Source: Aegilops tauschii subsp. strangulata
Lineage: Eukaryota > Streptophyta > Magnoliopsida > Poales > Poaceae
Reading direction: 5' to 3'
NCBI RefSeq assembly: GCF_002575655.3
Contig: NC_053037.3
Coordinates: 145,339,207 to 145,403,206 of the forward strand
Length of the DNA stretch: 64,000 nt
Each line of letters starts with the position of its first letter. Position 1 is the stretch's first letter. Under the pieces are notes generated by a model that ran no database searches, was not told the DNA's origin, and saw only the letters and a program-made list of their open reading frames with translations. The position numbers and the translations under genes are program-made. Shown here piece by piece: positions 12,950-23,187 of this stretch.

Positions 12950-14755
12950 GCAAGTACAACCGTGGTTCTATCTGCATCGACAGGTAGCACGATCTTTTCT
13001 GAAGACCGTGCTTTACTCCCACAGATACTGCCATCACCCCCTCCAATTGAAATGGCTGATAAACAAGAAAAGTAATTGAATGTACAGACATTGTAAGATA
13101 CAAGGTGCAATGGATAGTAGGGAAGAAAACAGGGCATGAAATAATTCACATTTATTTTGTCTAACCAAATAGAATAGCGGGACATAATTTCACATATATG
13201 ATGGCTAATTAAACAGGATAGCATGACACAATTTCACATGTATGATGGCTAACTAAACAGGATAGAATGACATACTTAAAAATATGATGACTATGTAAAC
13301 ATGATGAAATGATATAACTATACGATGTGTCTATTAAAGTGGTTGGCATGCCATAAATCACAAACATGCCGTCGATGGAAACATGATGGCATGATATAAT
13401 TCACGGATAGAATGACATAATTCAAAATATGATGACTATGTAAACAGGATGAGATGATATAACTATATTATGTTTTTAGAAAATGGGTTGGCATGCCATA
13501 ATTCAGATACATGTTGTCTATGTAAACATCTTGGCATGATATAATTCAAATATATGATTTATATACTAAGGAAGTGAGTAGAGGGCAATCGCATATATGA
13601 TGTGTCAACTAAGGAGATGGCATTCAATATTGTGTATATGATGTAAAAACTAAGCATTGCAATACAACATATGCATGATATGAGTAATATAACCCTGCCA
13701 AGTTTGAGCATACACCTCAGGGGGATAATAGGACTGGTCATCTGCCTCTGAATCCTCCTCTGAAAAGCTATCTGTAACCAGCAAGATATCTGCTTCAGCA
13801 GGTAGCATTGTCTGCTCTGAAGACCTTGCTTTCACTCCAGATTTCTCCATCACCAATTCAAATGGATGATGCACAGGAAGAGCAGTTGAATATACAAACA
13901 TTGTCGACAAATGCAACGAGAAATACAAAAAAAGGACAGCATGATATAATTCAAATATATGACGCTTGGCTAAACAACATGGCATTGCATAATTCACATA
14001 TATAATGCCTTGCAACAAGATAGCATTGCATAATTCACATATATAATGTCTTCCAACAAGATGGCATCGCATAATTCAAATATATGGTAATTAGACACTA
14101 AATAGGTGGCATTCACACAAAGCATGTCTAAACTAAGCAAATGACATAGCAATGCAAGATACCATACGCACGATATGAGCAACATAACCCTGCCAGGTTA
14201 GAGCATGCACCTCGGGGGGGGGGGATAGGACTGGTCATCTATCTCTGAATCCTCCTCTGAGGAGCTATTCGTAACCAGGAAGACATGCGCTTCGTCAGAT
14301 AGCATTGTCTGCTCTGAAGACCTTGTTTCCACTTCAGATTTTTCCATGACCGTGTCGAATGGCTCATGCACAGGAAGAGTAATTGAATATACTAAAGTTG
14401 TTGACAAATTTAATACGTAATAAAAAATTATGGCATGATATAATTCACATATAAGATGACAGGCTAACCAGGGTGGCATTGCAAAATTCACATATATGAT
14501 GCCTGGCTAAACATGATGGCATTGCATGATTCACATTATACGATAAAGAAACTAAACAGATGGCATTGACACAAAGCATGTCTAAACTAAGCAGATGACA
14601 TGTTTGATGTATACAGTAAGCAACGCAAGGCACCATATGCATGATATTACCAACATCAGCATGCCAAGTTAGAGCGAAGACCTCAGGGGGTAAATAGGAG
14701 TGGTCTTCTCCTTCTGAATCCCCCTAAGGACAATTATCTTCCTCTTGATTATGAT
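12950..14755 (-). repeat. Tandemly duplicated acidic exon, about 0.47-0.5 kb period, four copies
   Basis: Copies start near 12955, 13723, 14225 and 14690. The middle two are closest and on the minus strand encode variants of EKSxVxxRSSEQTMLxxEA followed by SSSEEDSExDDQSY. The first copy keeps the RSSEKIVLP-like part and the last only the EGEDHS-like edge. Between them lie tandem AT-rich repeats. This indicates exon amplification within the CACTA gene. Confidence 0.65.
13190..14645. repeat. Interspersed AT-rich minisatellite in introns
   Basis: A 40-55 bp unit of the type gatggcattgcataattcacatatatgatg...ctaaacagg is repeated in blocks at about 13190-13625, 13930-14080 and 14430-14640, alternating with the acidic exon copies. 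It has no coding potential. Confidence 0.7.
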
Positions 14756-16009
14756 CCGAAATGGGTGGAGGGGGGCTGCCTTTGCACCCACCATGGAGCG
14801 ACGTCTGCATGAAATTTTATTGCCACACAAGGCGCGTCTCTTTTGCTCTACATGTTCAGTTCCATTGTGTACAATAACTGCCATGCATAGGAATAAAACA
14901 TAGTGAGATTATGTAAGGAGTGCATGCACAAATCCAGAGTGATGGTAGCAAACTGTGGATAGACCCAAAACCAATGATGGCAGACAAATAATAGCTTTAG
15001 TTAAAAAATACAGATAATGGCTCCTTTAATGTTTGTTTGCACCCAACATGAAACTCATAGTAGACACCCGAGATTAACAAGATAGTAGACAAATAGTACT
15101 GATTGCTGCCCCAATATGTACCCCACAACCATTTAAAAACTGAAGTTTCAGCATTAGTTTGGACCTGACTCAGAGTCTAATAGGTGAACACGACGATAAA
15201 GTAGCATGTCATCATATTAAGCGATGCATAACGTAAGCAGACACGGAAGAGTGTGACCTCTCTTGCGGACCCGTGTAGTCCTCAAGGTCATCTGCTCAGT
15301 TGATGATGGTAATGCAGTTGTCGTGGCTGCTGTCTGCTGGGAAGAAGATCTGAGGCGGCAAAAGACAGTCTGGAGAGTGGATCCCTGCTGTGGTGAACCC
15401 TTCCGTTGTTGGACCAGCTGAGCTGGGGTGGAACACAGCGCAGCAGGAGCAGGAAAAACCACACAAGGTTTTCTTTGACACATATCTATAACAGAAGTAA
15501 TTGTGTAAGGGCTTGTTTGAATTTGAGGATTCTAACAATTCAGGGATAGGAAATAGACATGAATAGGATAGGAATGCACGTGCAAAATAGAAAATTTAAA
15601 AACACGGGATTTCTGCCAATCTGGGTGTTTGATTCACAAGAATTGGAAGATCGCAAGATGCAAAGAAGCATGGTGAGATTAAGTCAAACCACAAGTGTAC
15701 AACCTCTTTGGCGAAGCCATGTCGATCTCAGCGTGATTGGGTTGGTCGGTGAGGATGCTCCGGCTGACTTGGCTGTTGGAGGAGGGGAAGAAGATCTTAG
15801 GCGTCTGGAGATGGAGCCCGTGGTACTGCTCCACTGTGATGGAGGGTTTCGTCGGTGGAGTAGCTCCGGTGAGTTGTACGACGCCGAGGCTGAAGCAGGA
15901 CAAGAGAGACAACGTTAACCTGAGTGGAATTCTAATAGCATCTCCAATAGATGACGTAAAATACATAACCGCAAAGTGCTATATGTAAAATACATCAGCC
16001 GCTCATCTC

Positions 16010-16092
16010 TGAACTTAACTGTCGAAACTGAATTTATCTATCGAAACTGAACTTAACTGTCGAAACTGAATTTTTCTGTCAAAACTGAATGC
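16010..16092. repeat. Short tandem repeat gtcgaaactgaatt
   Basis: About four copies of a 19-25 bp unit (ctgtcgaaactgaacttaa with variants) lie in tandem, just upstream of a GC-rich block. No gene is seen here. Confidence 0.75.
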
Positions 16093-16439
16093 ACTAGTAG
16101 CAGAAAAGCAGTAGCAGCAGCAGCGCGTGCGAGAGCCGGGGCAGCTGGTCGTGTAGCAGCATCAGGTGAGGCTACCCTGAGCCGCCAGCCACCACCGGCC
16201 AAACAGCCGCCCCCGCCGCCCCGCCCGCCACGAAACCACTCCCCACCACTGGTCCGCCGCCGCCCCAGCCATCCCTCTAGCCCCCCCCCCCCGTGCCGAG
16301 CTTTTCCTCCGGCAATCCCAACGCCACCGAGCCACCACCGCCGGCGACCACCGCCCCCACCCTGAACCCTAAGATAGATACTGGGGTACCTCTCCGGCGA
16401 GCCCCCTCCCCGCTGCAACTGAACTGTAGCTAAATCGGA

Positions 16440-16560
16440 GCAGCATCGCAAGCAAGAGCAAGAGCGAGAGCGAGAGCAGCAGCGTGAGCAAGAGCAAGAG
16501 CAAGAGCAGACCAAGCAGGGGACCGGGAGCAAGAGCAGAGCAGTAGCGCGAGCGAGAGCT
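16440..16560. repeat. GAGCAA/GAGCGA hexanucleotide-type microsatellite
   Basis: The sequence is a run of agcaagagcgagagc words with drift. Minus-strand ORFs over it read Cys/Ser/Leu/Ala simple repeats and are not real proteins. It is followed at 16560-17100 by GC-rich sequence resembling the exon borders near 15700 (shared gtgtacaacctctt), so it may be a duplicated upstream segment. Confidence 0.8.
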
Positions 16561-17841
16561 CAGCTCCTACTGATGTGGACGTCGCTGCCGAGGGAGCGAC
16601 ACCGTGGAGGAAGTGGCCGGCGATGCCGCCGTGGATGGAGCCGCGCCGTGTCGGCTCGGGACCGAGCGCCGGCAGCACCGTGAGATCGAATCAAGAAGAA
16701 AATGCGGCGATTAGTGTACAACCTCTTAGGTGGCGCCGATTAGGCCTCAGCTTCATCCGAGGAAACAGTGATGATGATGCTCTTCCGGTGGTGCAGGTGA
16801 AGATGGTGGTGTGGGAATGGAGGTGGCACAAAAGACGACGGGAACTTCGGGGCAACTCCTTGGAGGTGGAGGACGGGGTGGCTGAACCGGCGGGACGACG
16901 AGATCGACGACAGATCCTCATCCGGTACGGTTGATGAGGGACGTCGAGATGTTGCTGTGGACGACGTCGTCGGGGAAGAGGCTCCGACTGGGTGGCGGAC
17001 GGAGGAGGGTGTGGGGCTTCGCGGGTTTTCGTGGCCTCGGTGTACGAATGGGTGGGCGGATGAGATGGGAGTGGGGAACCATGGCTTAGGGGTGCGCCTG
17101 TCCGAAATGTGGGGTAAGTTATGAAAGTACCCCCACCGATTTGAGCTAGGCGGTTCTTTCGGTTCAGGGGTATCACGGGCATTTCGCGTGTCGGGATTTC
17201 ACAGGAGGTGGGAGTTATCGCGCGCGTTGTAATTTTAGAATAGCAAGGCATGGGTTGAGACGGAGGGAGTTGTCGGAGCACAACGAGACAAAGATATATC
17301 TTAAATATTTCGGGAAAACAAGGCGCGGCTTGAAATTTTGGGAGAACAAGCTTAACGTGTACCAAAAAATGACAATTCGCACCTCATCACTAGAGAGAGC
17401 CATGTCCCATTTTACTATATTACTAGAAATCCATTCAAATACAACAAAAAAAATAAAAAAATCGGGACAACAAACATAACGTGTACAGTACCAAAACAAT
17501 TTGCACTTCCCTCAACAATAAAAAAACAATGTGTGTTGTCTGGCATATGGACTAAATTTGAGTACATTTTCCCTATTTGAATGGGATTGTACTCGGGTTA
17601 GTTATACAACCATATAAATATTATCTTCACAACACAATACATGAATATATGATACGTAAATTCCTATATAAATACGAACTACATGTACATACGATCTCAA
17701 ATTCAAATATATGTATCCATTTTATGTTGAATTCAAATCATAGTACATGTATGCTCTAGCTAGATGTTCGGAATCTAAACCATGTATGATATACTACGTA
17801 CAATGTGTTTAACAAGCACAACACACACAAACACCATTTAG
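16561..17841. other. CACTA interior, no supported gene
   Basis: The GC-rich portion (to about 17100) resembles a degenerate first exon or promoter; the rest is AT-rich. A Stowaway-like end (gacggagggagt) sits near 17260. Nothing else could be supported. Confidence 0.5.
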
Positions 17842-18764
17842 ACTAGTAAGGTACACGTGCATTGCACGCATGAGATTTGGCAACTAAATTATGAATAAAT
17901 ACCGCATTATAGCATCTAAGCTTTGAGTCATATATGCATGATGTAGATGTTCGTTTAATTCTTATAGTTCATTTCATTCAAAATCATCTAGTTTTTATAA
18001 GAAAGCTAATCTATTTTAAGATTCATGGAGTTGTGCATTGTAAGGCATAAAGTAAAAACAAATAATGGCAAATCAGGTAGAAAAACATTTGGGCAATTCT
18101 AATACGGAAGAATCTAGAACAAAGAAGAAGCGCTTGTGTTTTGAGGTTTGTGCATTATGCTTAAGTTCAACCCTGGAGTCTTCTAGATTGTACATGTGGC
18201 AAAATCTGGTGGAATCTAGATGATATCCAACGGCCAGTAGTGCTCAAATTTGCCATCTCTACACCATCGGATTGACCTCATCCAATGACCATCTTTCAAA
18301 GATAAAGTTATCCGCACACTATATAAAAAATATAAAATATAATATATATAGGGGTATAGATATAGATATGTGATGCGAAAGCCACCCATCATCTCCAATT
18401 AGAATAGTGTGTTCATGCACGGATGCAATGTGGCCAAACGATGTCTGCCATCGATATCTCAAATTCAAATCAGTCTGACCTTGTTCAATGTGTATACAGT
18501 ACAACATGCTCGTTTCCAAACCACACCGCGCATATCTAAGTTATATTCATGCATGGATGGGTTTCAAACATCATGATCTCTTATTCAAATATTTGAATTC
18601 AACTTTACATTGGTTATGACCTCACCTAATCTTTTACACCCACACAGTCATCTTCTCTTTTATAATTGTACCACTAACTTTCTCACGTGCATGCATGCAC
18701 ACACAGTACCAGTCGGCATTATCCATCGCACACATGCAATCTTTTTCTTCCGGTCGGTCTCCCA

Positions 18765-18790
18765 TGCATGCACACACACACACACACCTC
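18765..18790. repeat. CA dinucleotide microsatellite
   Basis: The short run catgcacacacacacacaca lies in the loop of the fold-back element. The Cys/His/Thr-rich ORFs here are products of this repeat. Confidence 0.85.
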
Positions 18791-19062
18791 TCCATCGTAT
18801 CAGGCATTCTTTATCTCTCACGTGCATGCGCAACGATCGATGTTCCTCTATGTGTGTATATATAGCTAGGTCTTTCACAGTTTCCCACACAAACCGATCA
18901 ATCTATATATCTAGTGAGGTCTCACCCTCTTTCCCACGTCCACATCGATCAATCTATACCTCTCTATATAGGATTACATAGCTAATACACACACATTAAT
19001 TATATATCCAACGCCCCCCTCTCATCAATCATGCCTTCCGCTTCATCTCTCAGATGCGCGCA

Positions 19063-19250
19063 CAGTGGCGAAGACAGGGGGCAGCAAGGGCCCTGCCCCC
19101 CCCTAACATCACTATATATCGAGGCTAATATGAATGTAATCATTTGACAATTGCTAGTAACATGGTTTAAGTTGATGAATTGGCCCTCCTCGTAAAGGAT
19201 TAGCAATGCTTGCCCCCCTAACTCATTTATTTTTCATGGCTCCACCACTG
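19063..19250. mobile_element. Small hAT-like MITE (CAGTGG...CCACTG)
   Basis: The left end cagtggcgaagacag and right end ggctccaccactg are imperfect inverted repeats, resembling the common cereal cagtggcggagccag termini. A direct repeat cgcgca flanks it (19057-19062, 19251-19256). hAT elements normally duplicate 8 bp, so a 6-bp match may be a decayed duplication. It has no coding capacity and sits in the loop of the fold-back. Confidence 0.7.
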
Positions 19251-19569
19251 CGCGCAACGACGCACGTTCTCACCCCCTCTCTTTAAATATCGATCTCGCA
19301 CTTGTGCACTCCTTCATAGTCTCCCTCCACTTGGCCCCTCGCACCATCTACTAGCCCCCCACCGGATTTTGCTAGATGTACAATCTAGCAGACTCCATGG
19401 TTGAACTTAAGCATAATGCACAAACCTCAAAACACAAGTGCTTCTCCTTTGTTCTAGAATCTTCCGTATCATAACTGCCCAAACTTTTTTTTTCTAGTTG
19501 AATTGCCATTATTTGTTTTTTACTTTATGCTTTACAACACACAATTCCACGAATCATAAAATAGATTAA

Positions 19570-19873
19570 GGGCTTCTTTGATTCAAAGGATTCTCAAAGG
19601 AATTTTGGAGGATTCTAATCCTTAGGAATCTTTCCTATCTTGGTTGTTTGATTCGTAGGATTGTAAACCATAGGAATTTTTTCATAGGATTCGTTTGCAC
19701 TAGATTTCATTGGAAACATCCCATCCACTCAAACCACTTTGAAAGAATCCTGTGTTTTTTCGATGCACAATCAAACACTCGTACAATCCTGTAGGATTGA
19801 AGATGACACTCCACTCTAATCCCATGTTTTTCCTATTCCCGCATTTTGGAAATCCTACAAATCAAAGAGGCCC
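19570..19873. mobile_element. Tourist-like (PIF/Harbinger) MITE in the right arm of the fold-back
   Basis: The ends gggcttctttgatt... and ...aatcaaagaggccc are inverted repeats (304 bp). The opposite arm of the fold-back supplies the empty site: its reverse complement reads aatagattagcttt where this arm reads aatagattaa[MITE]tagctttt. The original 3-bp target duplication was therefore TAG, now taa on the left, fitting the 3-bp duplications of Tourist elements. Confidence 0.8.
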
Positions 19874-20040
19874 TAGCTTTTTTATAAAAACTAATTTATT
19901 TTGAATGAGATGAACTATAAGAATTAAATGAAGGTCTACATCAGGCATATATGACTCAGAGCTTACATGCTATAGTGTGGTATTTATTCATAATTTGGTT
20001 GCCAAATCTGATGCGTGCAATGCACGTGTACCTTACTAGT

Positions 20041-21029
20041 ACTTCGAGTATGTGCAAAACACGTAAATTAGGATTCCAATGGCACGCTACACAGTGTCTC
20101 TCTTACACTTCATGAAGCCACGTGGCACATGTGGAGTTGTTGTCGCAACCTCCTTGTGTGGATTGATCAAAGTGACGTGCTGCTTGTTCCAGAAGAATGT
20201 ACTCGTCCTCTCTGAGCCACACTGGCGGTACATGCACGAAGCGAAGATGTGCACGCACGCCACGCACGCACTCATTCCCTTGCACGCACACGCGGGTACA
20301 CGGGGGGACGCAATTTGTATGAAGATCCACCCCATGTGATAATTTGACGCGTGTAAAGTCCTTCACTTCATTGATGGTCAATTAATACAGTGCATGCAAA
20401 TTGAGTGGCGTGAGAGCGGAAGAAAGACATTACTACTCCACATCGCTCATGCGAGTAGTTAAATCATGGGTTGCTAGTACTTCCATTGGTCTCGTTCATA
20501 TTTTGTGCCAATTTTTTACCATATTTGTAAGTAACATAATATTTATGCATGTCATAAAAAGTGGCACAAAAAAAGGGGGCCAATAAACCAGGACACACAC
20601 AACATGTCAATTTTTGCCAGGGCTACTGTTGGTGGCCTTTGTATTTAAATATGGACGGAGTGGAGTAGTACTATCTTTATCTTAGCCTCATAGGGATCTC
20701 CCTGCGCCTAGGCTCGCCTCCCCGCCTCGCCCACCGGATCCCGCCATGGACAATTTATTTTATATAAGTTACATTGATGACCTAGATACACGTGCAAGCC
20801 TTGTAAACTGAGATGGAGGGAGTACTTGAAATTTATGTTCCACTAAACTCATCGGGAGCTGTTTCGGGCCTCGAAACCAAAACCATCAACTAATCTTTAC
20901 ATTGTTCCCATCACATTCCAAAGTACTAGTGCTACAATTAAGTGCAAGCCTGCTCACACCTACTAGTACGTACCGAACCTGAACGTGTTCCCACTATGCA
21001 GGTTTTAGTACTAGTGCTAGTACTTAGGT
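20041..21029. other. CACTA interior, no supported gene
   Basis: This is mixed sequence upstream of the coiled-coil pseudogene. A Stowaway-like 3' end (gatggagggagtact) lies at about 20811-20825. ORFs near 20079-20381 overlap each other on both strands and have no motif. Confidence 0.5.
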
Positions 21030-21037
21030 TATAAAAA
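21030..21037 (+). promoter_or_regulatory. TATA box of the coiled-coil pseudogene
   Basis: TATAAAAA lies 71-78 bp upstream of the ATG at 21108, a normal distance for a plant RNA polymerase II promoter with a short leader. Confidence 0.55.
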
Positions 21038-21107
21038 GGGGAACTACCTAACCGAAAATTACTCTACCTTCCTCCTCATAAGTCCTTCTTCTTCGCCCGT
21101 CCTTGCC

Positions 21108-21836
21108 ATGGCCGGTATGCAGAGCTCTAGGTCGAGAACTACTCGTAACAAGGGAGCGGCAACCAAGGCTGCGGAAAAAAAGAGGGCTCGCCGCCACGCA
21201 GAGACCTCGAAAGATCTCTCACGGGCAGGCGATGGCTCCAAGGAGCGCCCTAGCCGCGGAGGCGAACATGCCGAGTTGGCGGCGCTGGAGTCATTATCCC
21301 TCGACGGCATGCCTGATCAGCTCAATAAGCACCTCAATAAGTAGAAGGAGTTCATCCACGGCTTGGTGGAGCTGCTAAAGGAGAGGCTCAACGACATGCC
21401 CGCTTAGCTCAATGAGCAGGGGGAGTTGACCGCTGGCTTGGTGATGCTGCTAAAGAAGAGCATTGCCTCAGAGAAGAAGGCGACCAGCGAAATCCTGCAA
21501 CTTCTGGAGGACAAGGCGAAGCTCTGCCACGAGCTCGACCGGCTGAAGGAGGAGAACGCCGACTAGAAGAAGCTACATGAGAATAGTAGTTCCTCGATGA
21601 AGATGCTGCAGGCCCTCGTCATGGAACAGAAGGAGTTGGCAAAGCTCCGCATCGAGCACCCGGCTGCTGTCAAGGTACGTAATGCGGCCGTGGAACAGAT
21701 GATGAAGGCTCGCATCGAGAAATCTCGTGTCATGGACAGAATGAAGAAGATGGCGGAGGAGACGCGCAAGGAGATGGAGGTCGTGGAGGTGATGAAGAAG
21801 CAGTTACGACTCTGCGGCCAGCAACCCTTCATGTAG
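21108..21836 (+). pseudogene. Coiled-coil protein gene captured in the CACTA, broken by three in-frame TAG codons
   Basis: One uninterrupted frame of about 243 codons runs from an ATG in good context (gccATGGcc) to a TAG at 21834-21836, except for TAGs at 21342, 21405 and 21564. Each is flanked by sequence that fits an original CAG (Gln). The N-terminus is basic (RSRTTRNKGAATKAAEKKR, a possible nuclear localisation signal). The rest is Glu/Lys/Leu-rich heptad-like, e.g. LLEDKAKLCHELDRLKEENA and RVMDRMKKMAEETRKEMEV. No indels are needed. I do not recognise the family. The promoter lies directly upstream. No introns are visible. Confidence 0.75.
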
Positions 21837-22139
21837 TAGAGAGCAGCGCCCCGGACTTGTGTGTGTGTGTGTCTTCCTTCTTTTTTGGGGGTGATAATCT
21901 TCCTTCTTCTTTTGCTCATGTGTTTCTTCTTTTTCTTCGGGTGTTTCGCCGCACGTGTCACGTTCTCTATGAGGCATGAATAGAACAATGCTAACAATGA
22001 GATGACTAGCAAATTAGATCCTTTTTTATCGCCATATGGCACTGGGCTGCCGTGTTTCGTGCTCCTCCGTCGTACTACTCCAGTTGGAAACTTGAGTATC
22101 CCGCACGGTTCTTTGCTCCTCCTCAGGTCGTCAACGCAT

Positions 22140-22350
22140 TTATACAAGCAGTCAAATCACAAGGCCCTGCCTTCCAGCAGTAACGAGTCGTCAAATCACA
22201 AAGGCCCTCGCCTCTCTTCAAACCGACCAAGCTAGACTGCCCCGCCCTCTAGCCTTTTAAAAAATGTATACTTTTGTACAGTAGTAGTATCGATGGATTG
22301 CGCCATGGAGCAAAACTAACAAGATGAAATTAAAGAAAAAATGTGGTACA
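22140..22350. repeat. Duplicated promoter-like segment, copy 1
   Basis: This block shares cagcagtaac, tcaaatcaca, ggccct, aaccgac, actgccccgcc, cttttaaa and atggattgcgccatggagca with 25060-25340 in the same order and orientation. Each copy ends with the same potential ATG (atggattgcgcc). Copy 1 is immediately followed by AT-rich sequence. Confidence 0.7.
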
Positions 22351-22529
22351 TATAGAGAGCGCTCGTCGCCAAATTATGCATATAGTACTATTAAAAAAGC
22401 TAGTACGTGCTTAAATGGGGTGCTAAATTATATTAAAGAAATTAGCATACCTATTTAATTCTTGGGTTCTTATTATTTATGCCACTAGTTGTGTATCACT
22501 ACTCAGTTTTGCCATTAGAAGTTACAACT

Positions 22530-22640
22530 ACTAAAAAATGCCATCGATCCGTGAGATGTCTGCTAAAAATGCAATTAGATATCTCAAAAATGCCATCGTT
22601 AAGTTAGATGTTTGCTCAAAAATGCCATTAGACATTGTTA
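22530..22640. repeat. Degenerate tandem repeat aaaaatgccat
   Basis: Three or four copies of a 35-40 bp unit containing aaaaatgccatcg / aaaaatgccattag lie in tandem. There is no coding evidence. Confidence 0.7.
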
Positions 22641-22891
22641 TTTTCACGTCAAATCCATTGACCATGTTATATGACAAAAATAAGCCGATTCTCACAATGA
22701 TAAGTGTGGCCCCGCTTGTCAGGACTAACCAAGCGAATAATTTTACAGGAAAATAAGAATGATGTTGGGATCAAGTAGGCCCCACACTTCATTTTACTGT
22801 AGTGAGATAGAGGGAGAGCTGGCATGTTGGTCCATCGGTATTTATTCCATTATAAAATGGCCAAAGAGATTTGAGTCACAATAATGGTGTC

Positions 22892-23146
22892 CAGCACAAC
22901 ACACCCCTCAAATAAAACTAAGCACCTTGAAATTCTTTGAAAACTAAACTGCTGGCTATATGATGTTGGCCATATATATTGTACGTATATAATGTGAAGA
23001 AACGAGTGGTAGTACTATACCAACTAAAAGATGAACTGTAAGAAATACTAGTATGTACGTACTGAAGAGTTAAAGTAACGAGAAGGAACATAACATAGTT
23101 CTGCTGGGGGCTCAGCACAACACACCCCTCAAATAAAACTAAGCAC
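22892..23146. repeat. 34-bp direct repeat flanking 187 bp, downstream of the exonuclease ORF
   Basis: The same 34 bp, cagcacaacacacccctcaa and the 14 bases after it, occur at 22892-22925 and 23113-23146. The repeat lies just 3' of the minus-strand exonuclease ORF, so it may be a duplicated 3' UTR piece or a repair footprint. Confidence 0.8.
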
Positions 23147-23187
23147 ACCTGAAATTAAACTAAGCAACTAATCCAGTAGACACTGCA

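Larger units (their letters stand above)
11775..16000 (-). pseudogene. CACTA-borne multi-exon gene of unknown function, coiled-coil C-terminus, degenerate
   Basis: The best-supported part is the last exon, 12212-11775. It follows a tttttag-type acceptor and ends ...LASIMGTQDIVS with a helical, coiled-coil-like stretch (LLESQLQVERHRPDVMRQEA, then EDLSAKQEKVNKLAKHL). A 30-bp exon at 12611-12582 ends in cag/gtatgt. Upstream, a Pro/Thr-rich exon lies about 12890-12690 with one TAG (12802-12804 on +, fits CAG to TAG). Several copies of an acidic exon (12950-14755) and exons near 15220-15540 and 15680-15970 follow. I do not recognise the protein; it has no transposase catalytic motif. Position next to the left TIR array suggests an element-encoded accessory protein, but this is inference. 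The 5' end is uncertain. Confidence 0.55.
17842..20040. mobile_element. Fold-back element with long terminal inverted repeats, unclassified
   Basis: The left arm (17842 to about 18210) begins actagtaaggtacacgtgca. The right arm (about 19361-20040) ends with the inverted partner, tgcacgtgtaccttactagt. The arms are about 370 bp each once a MITE in the right arm is discounted. Internal matches include gcattatgcttaagttcaac against gttgaacttaagcataatgc. No clear target duplication was found because the tips are palindromic (actagt); a 2-bp TA duplication is possible. The loop carries a CA microsatellite and a second MITE but no transposase. Candidate superfamilies are Mutator or Mariner. Confidence 0.75.

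Noticed and set aside
13190..14640. CRISPR-like array
   Set aside because: Units are degenerate, variable in spacing and in a plant CACTA intron context; there are no unique equal-length spacers.
16053..16532. 159-codon minus ORF rich in Cys/Ser/Gly
   Set aside because: It is a translation of the GAGCAA microsatellite and a GC-rich block; composition explains it.
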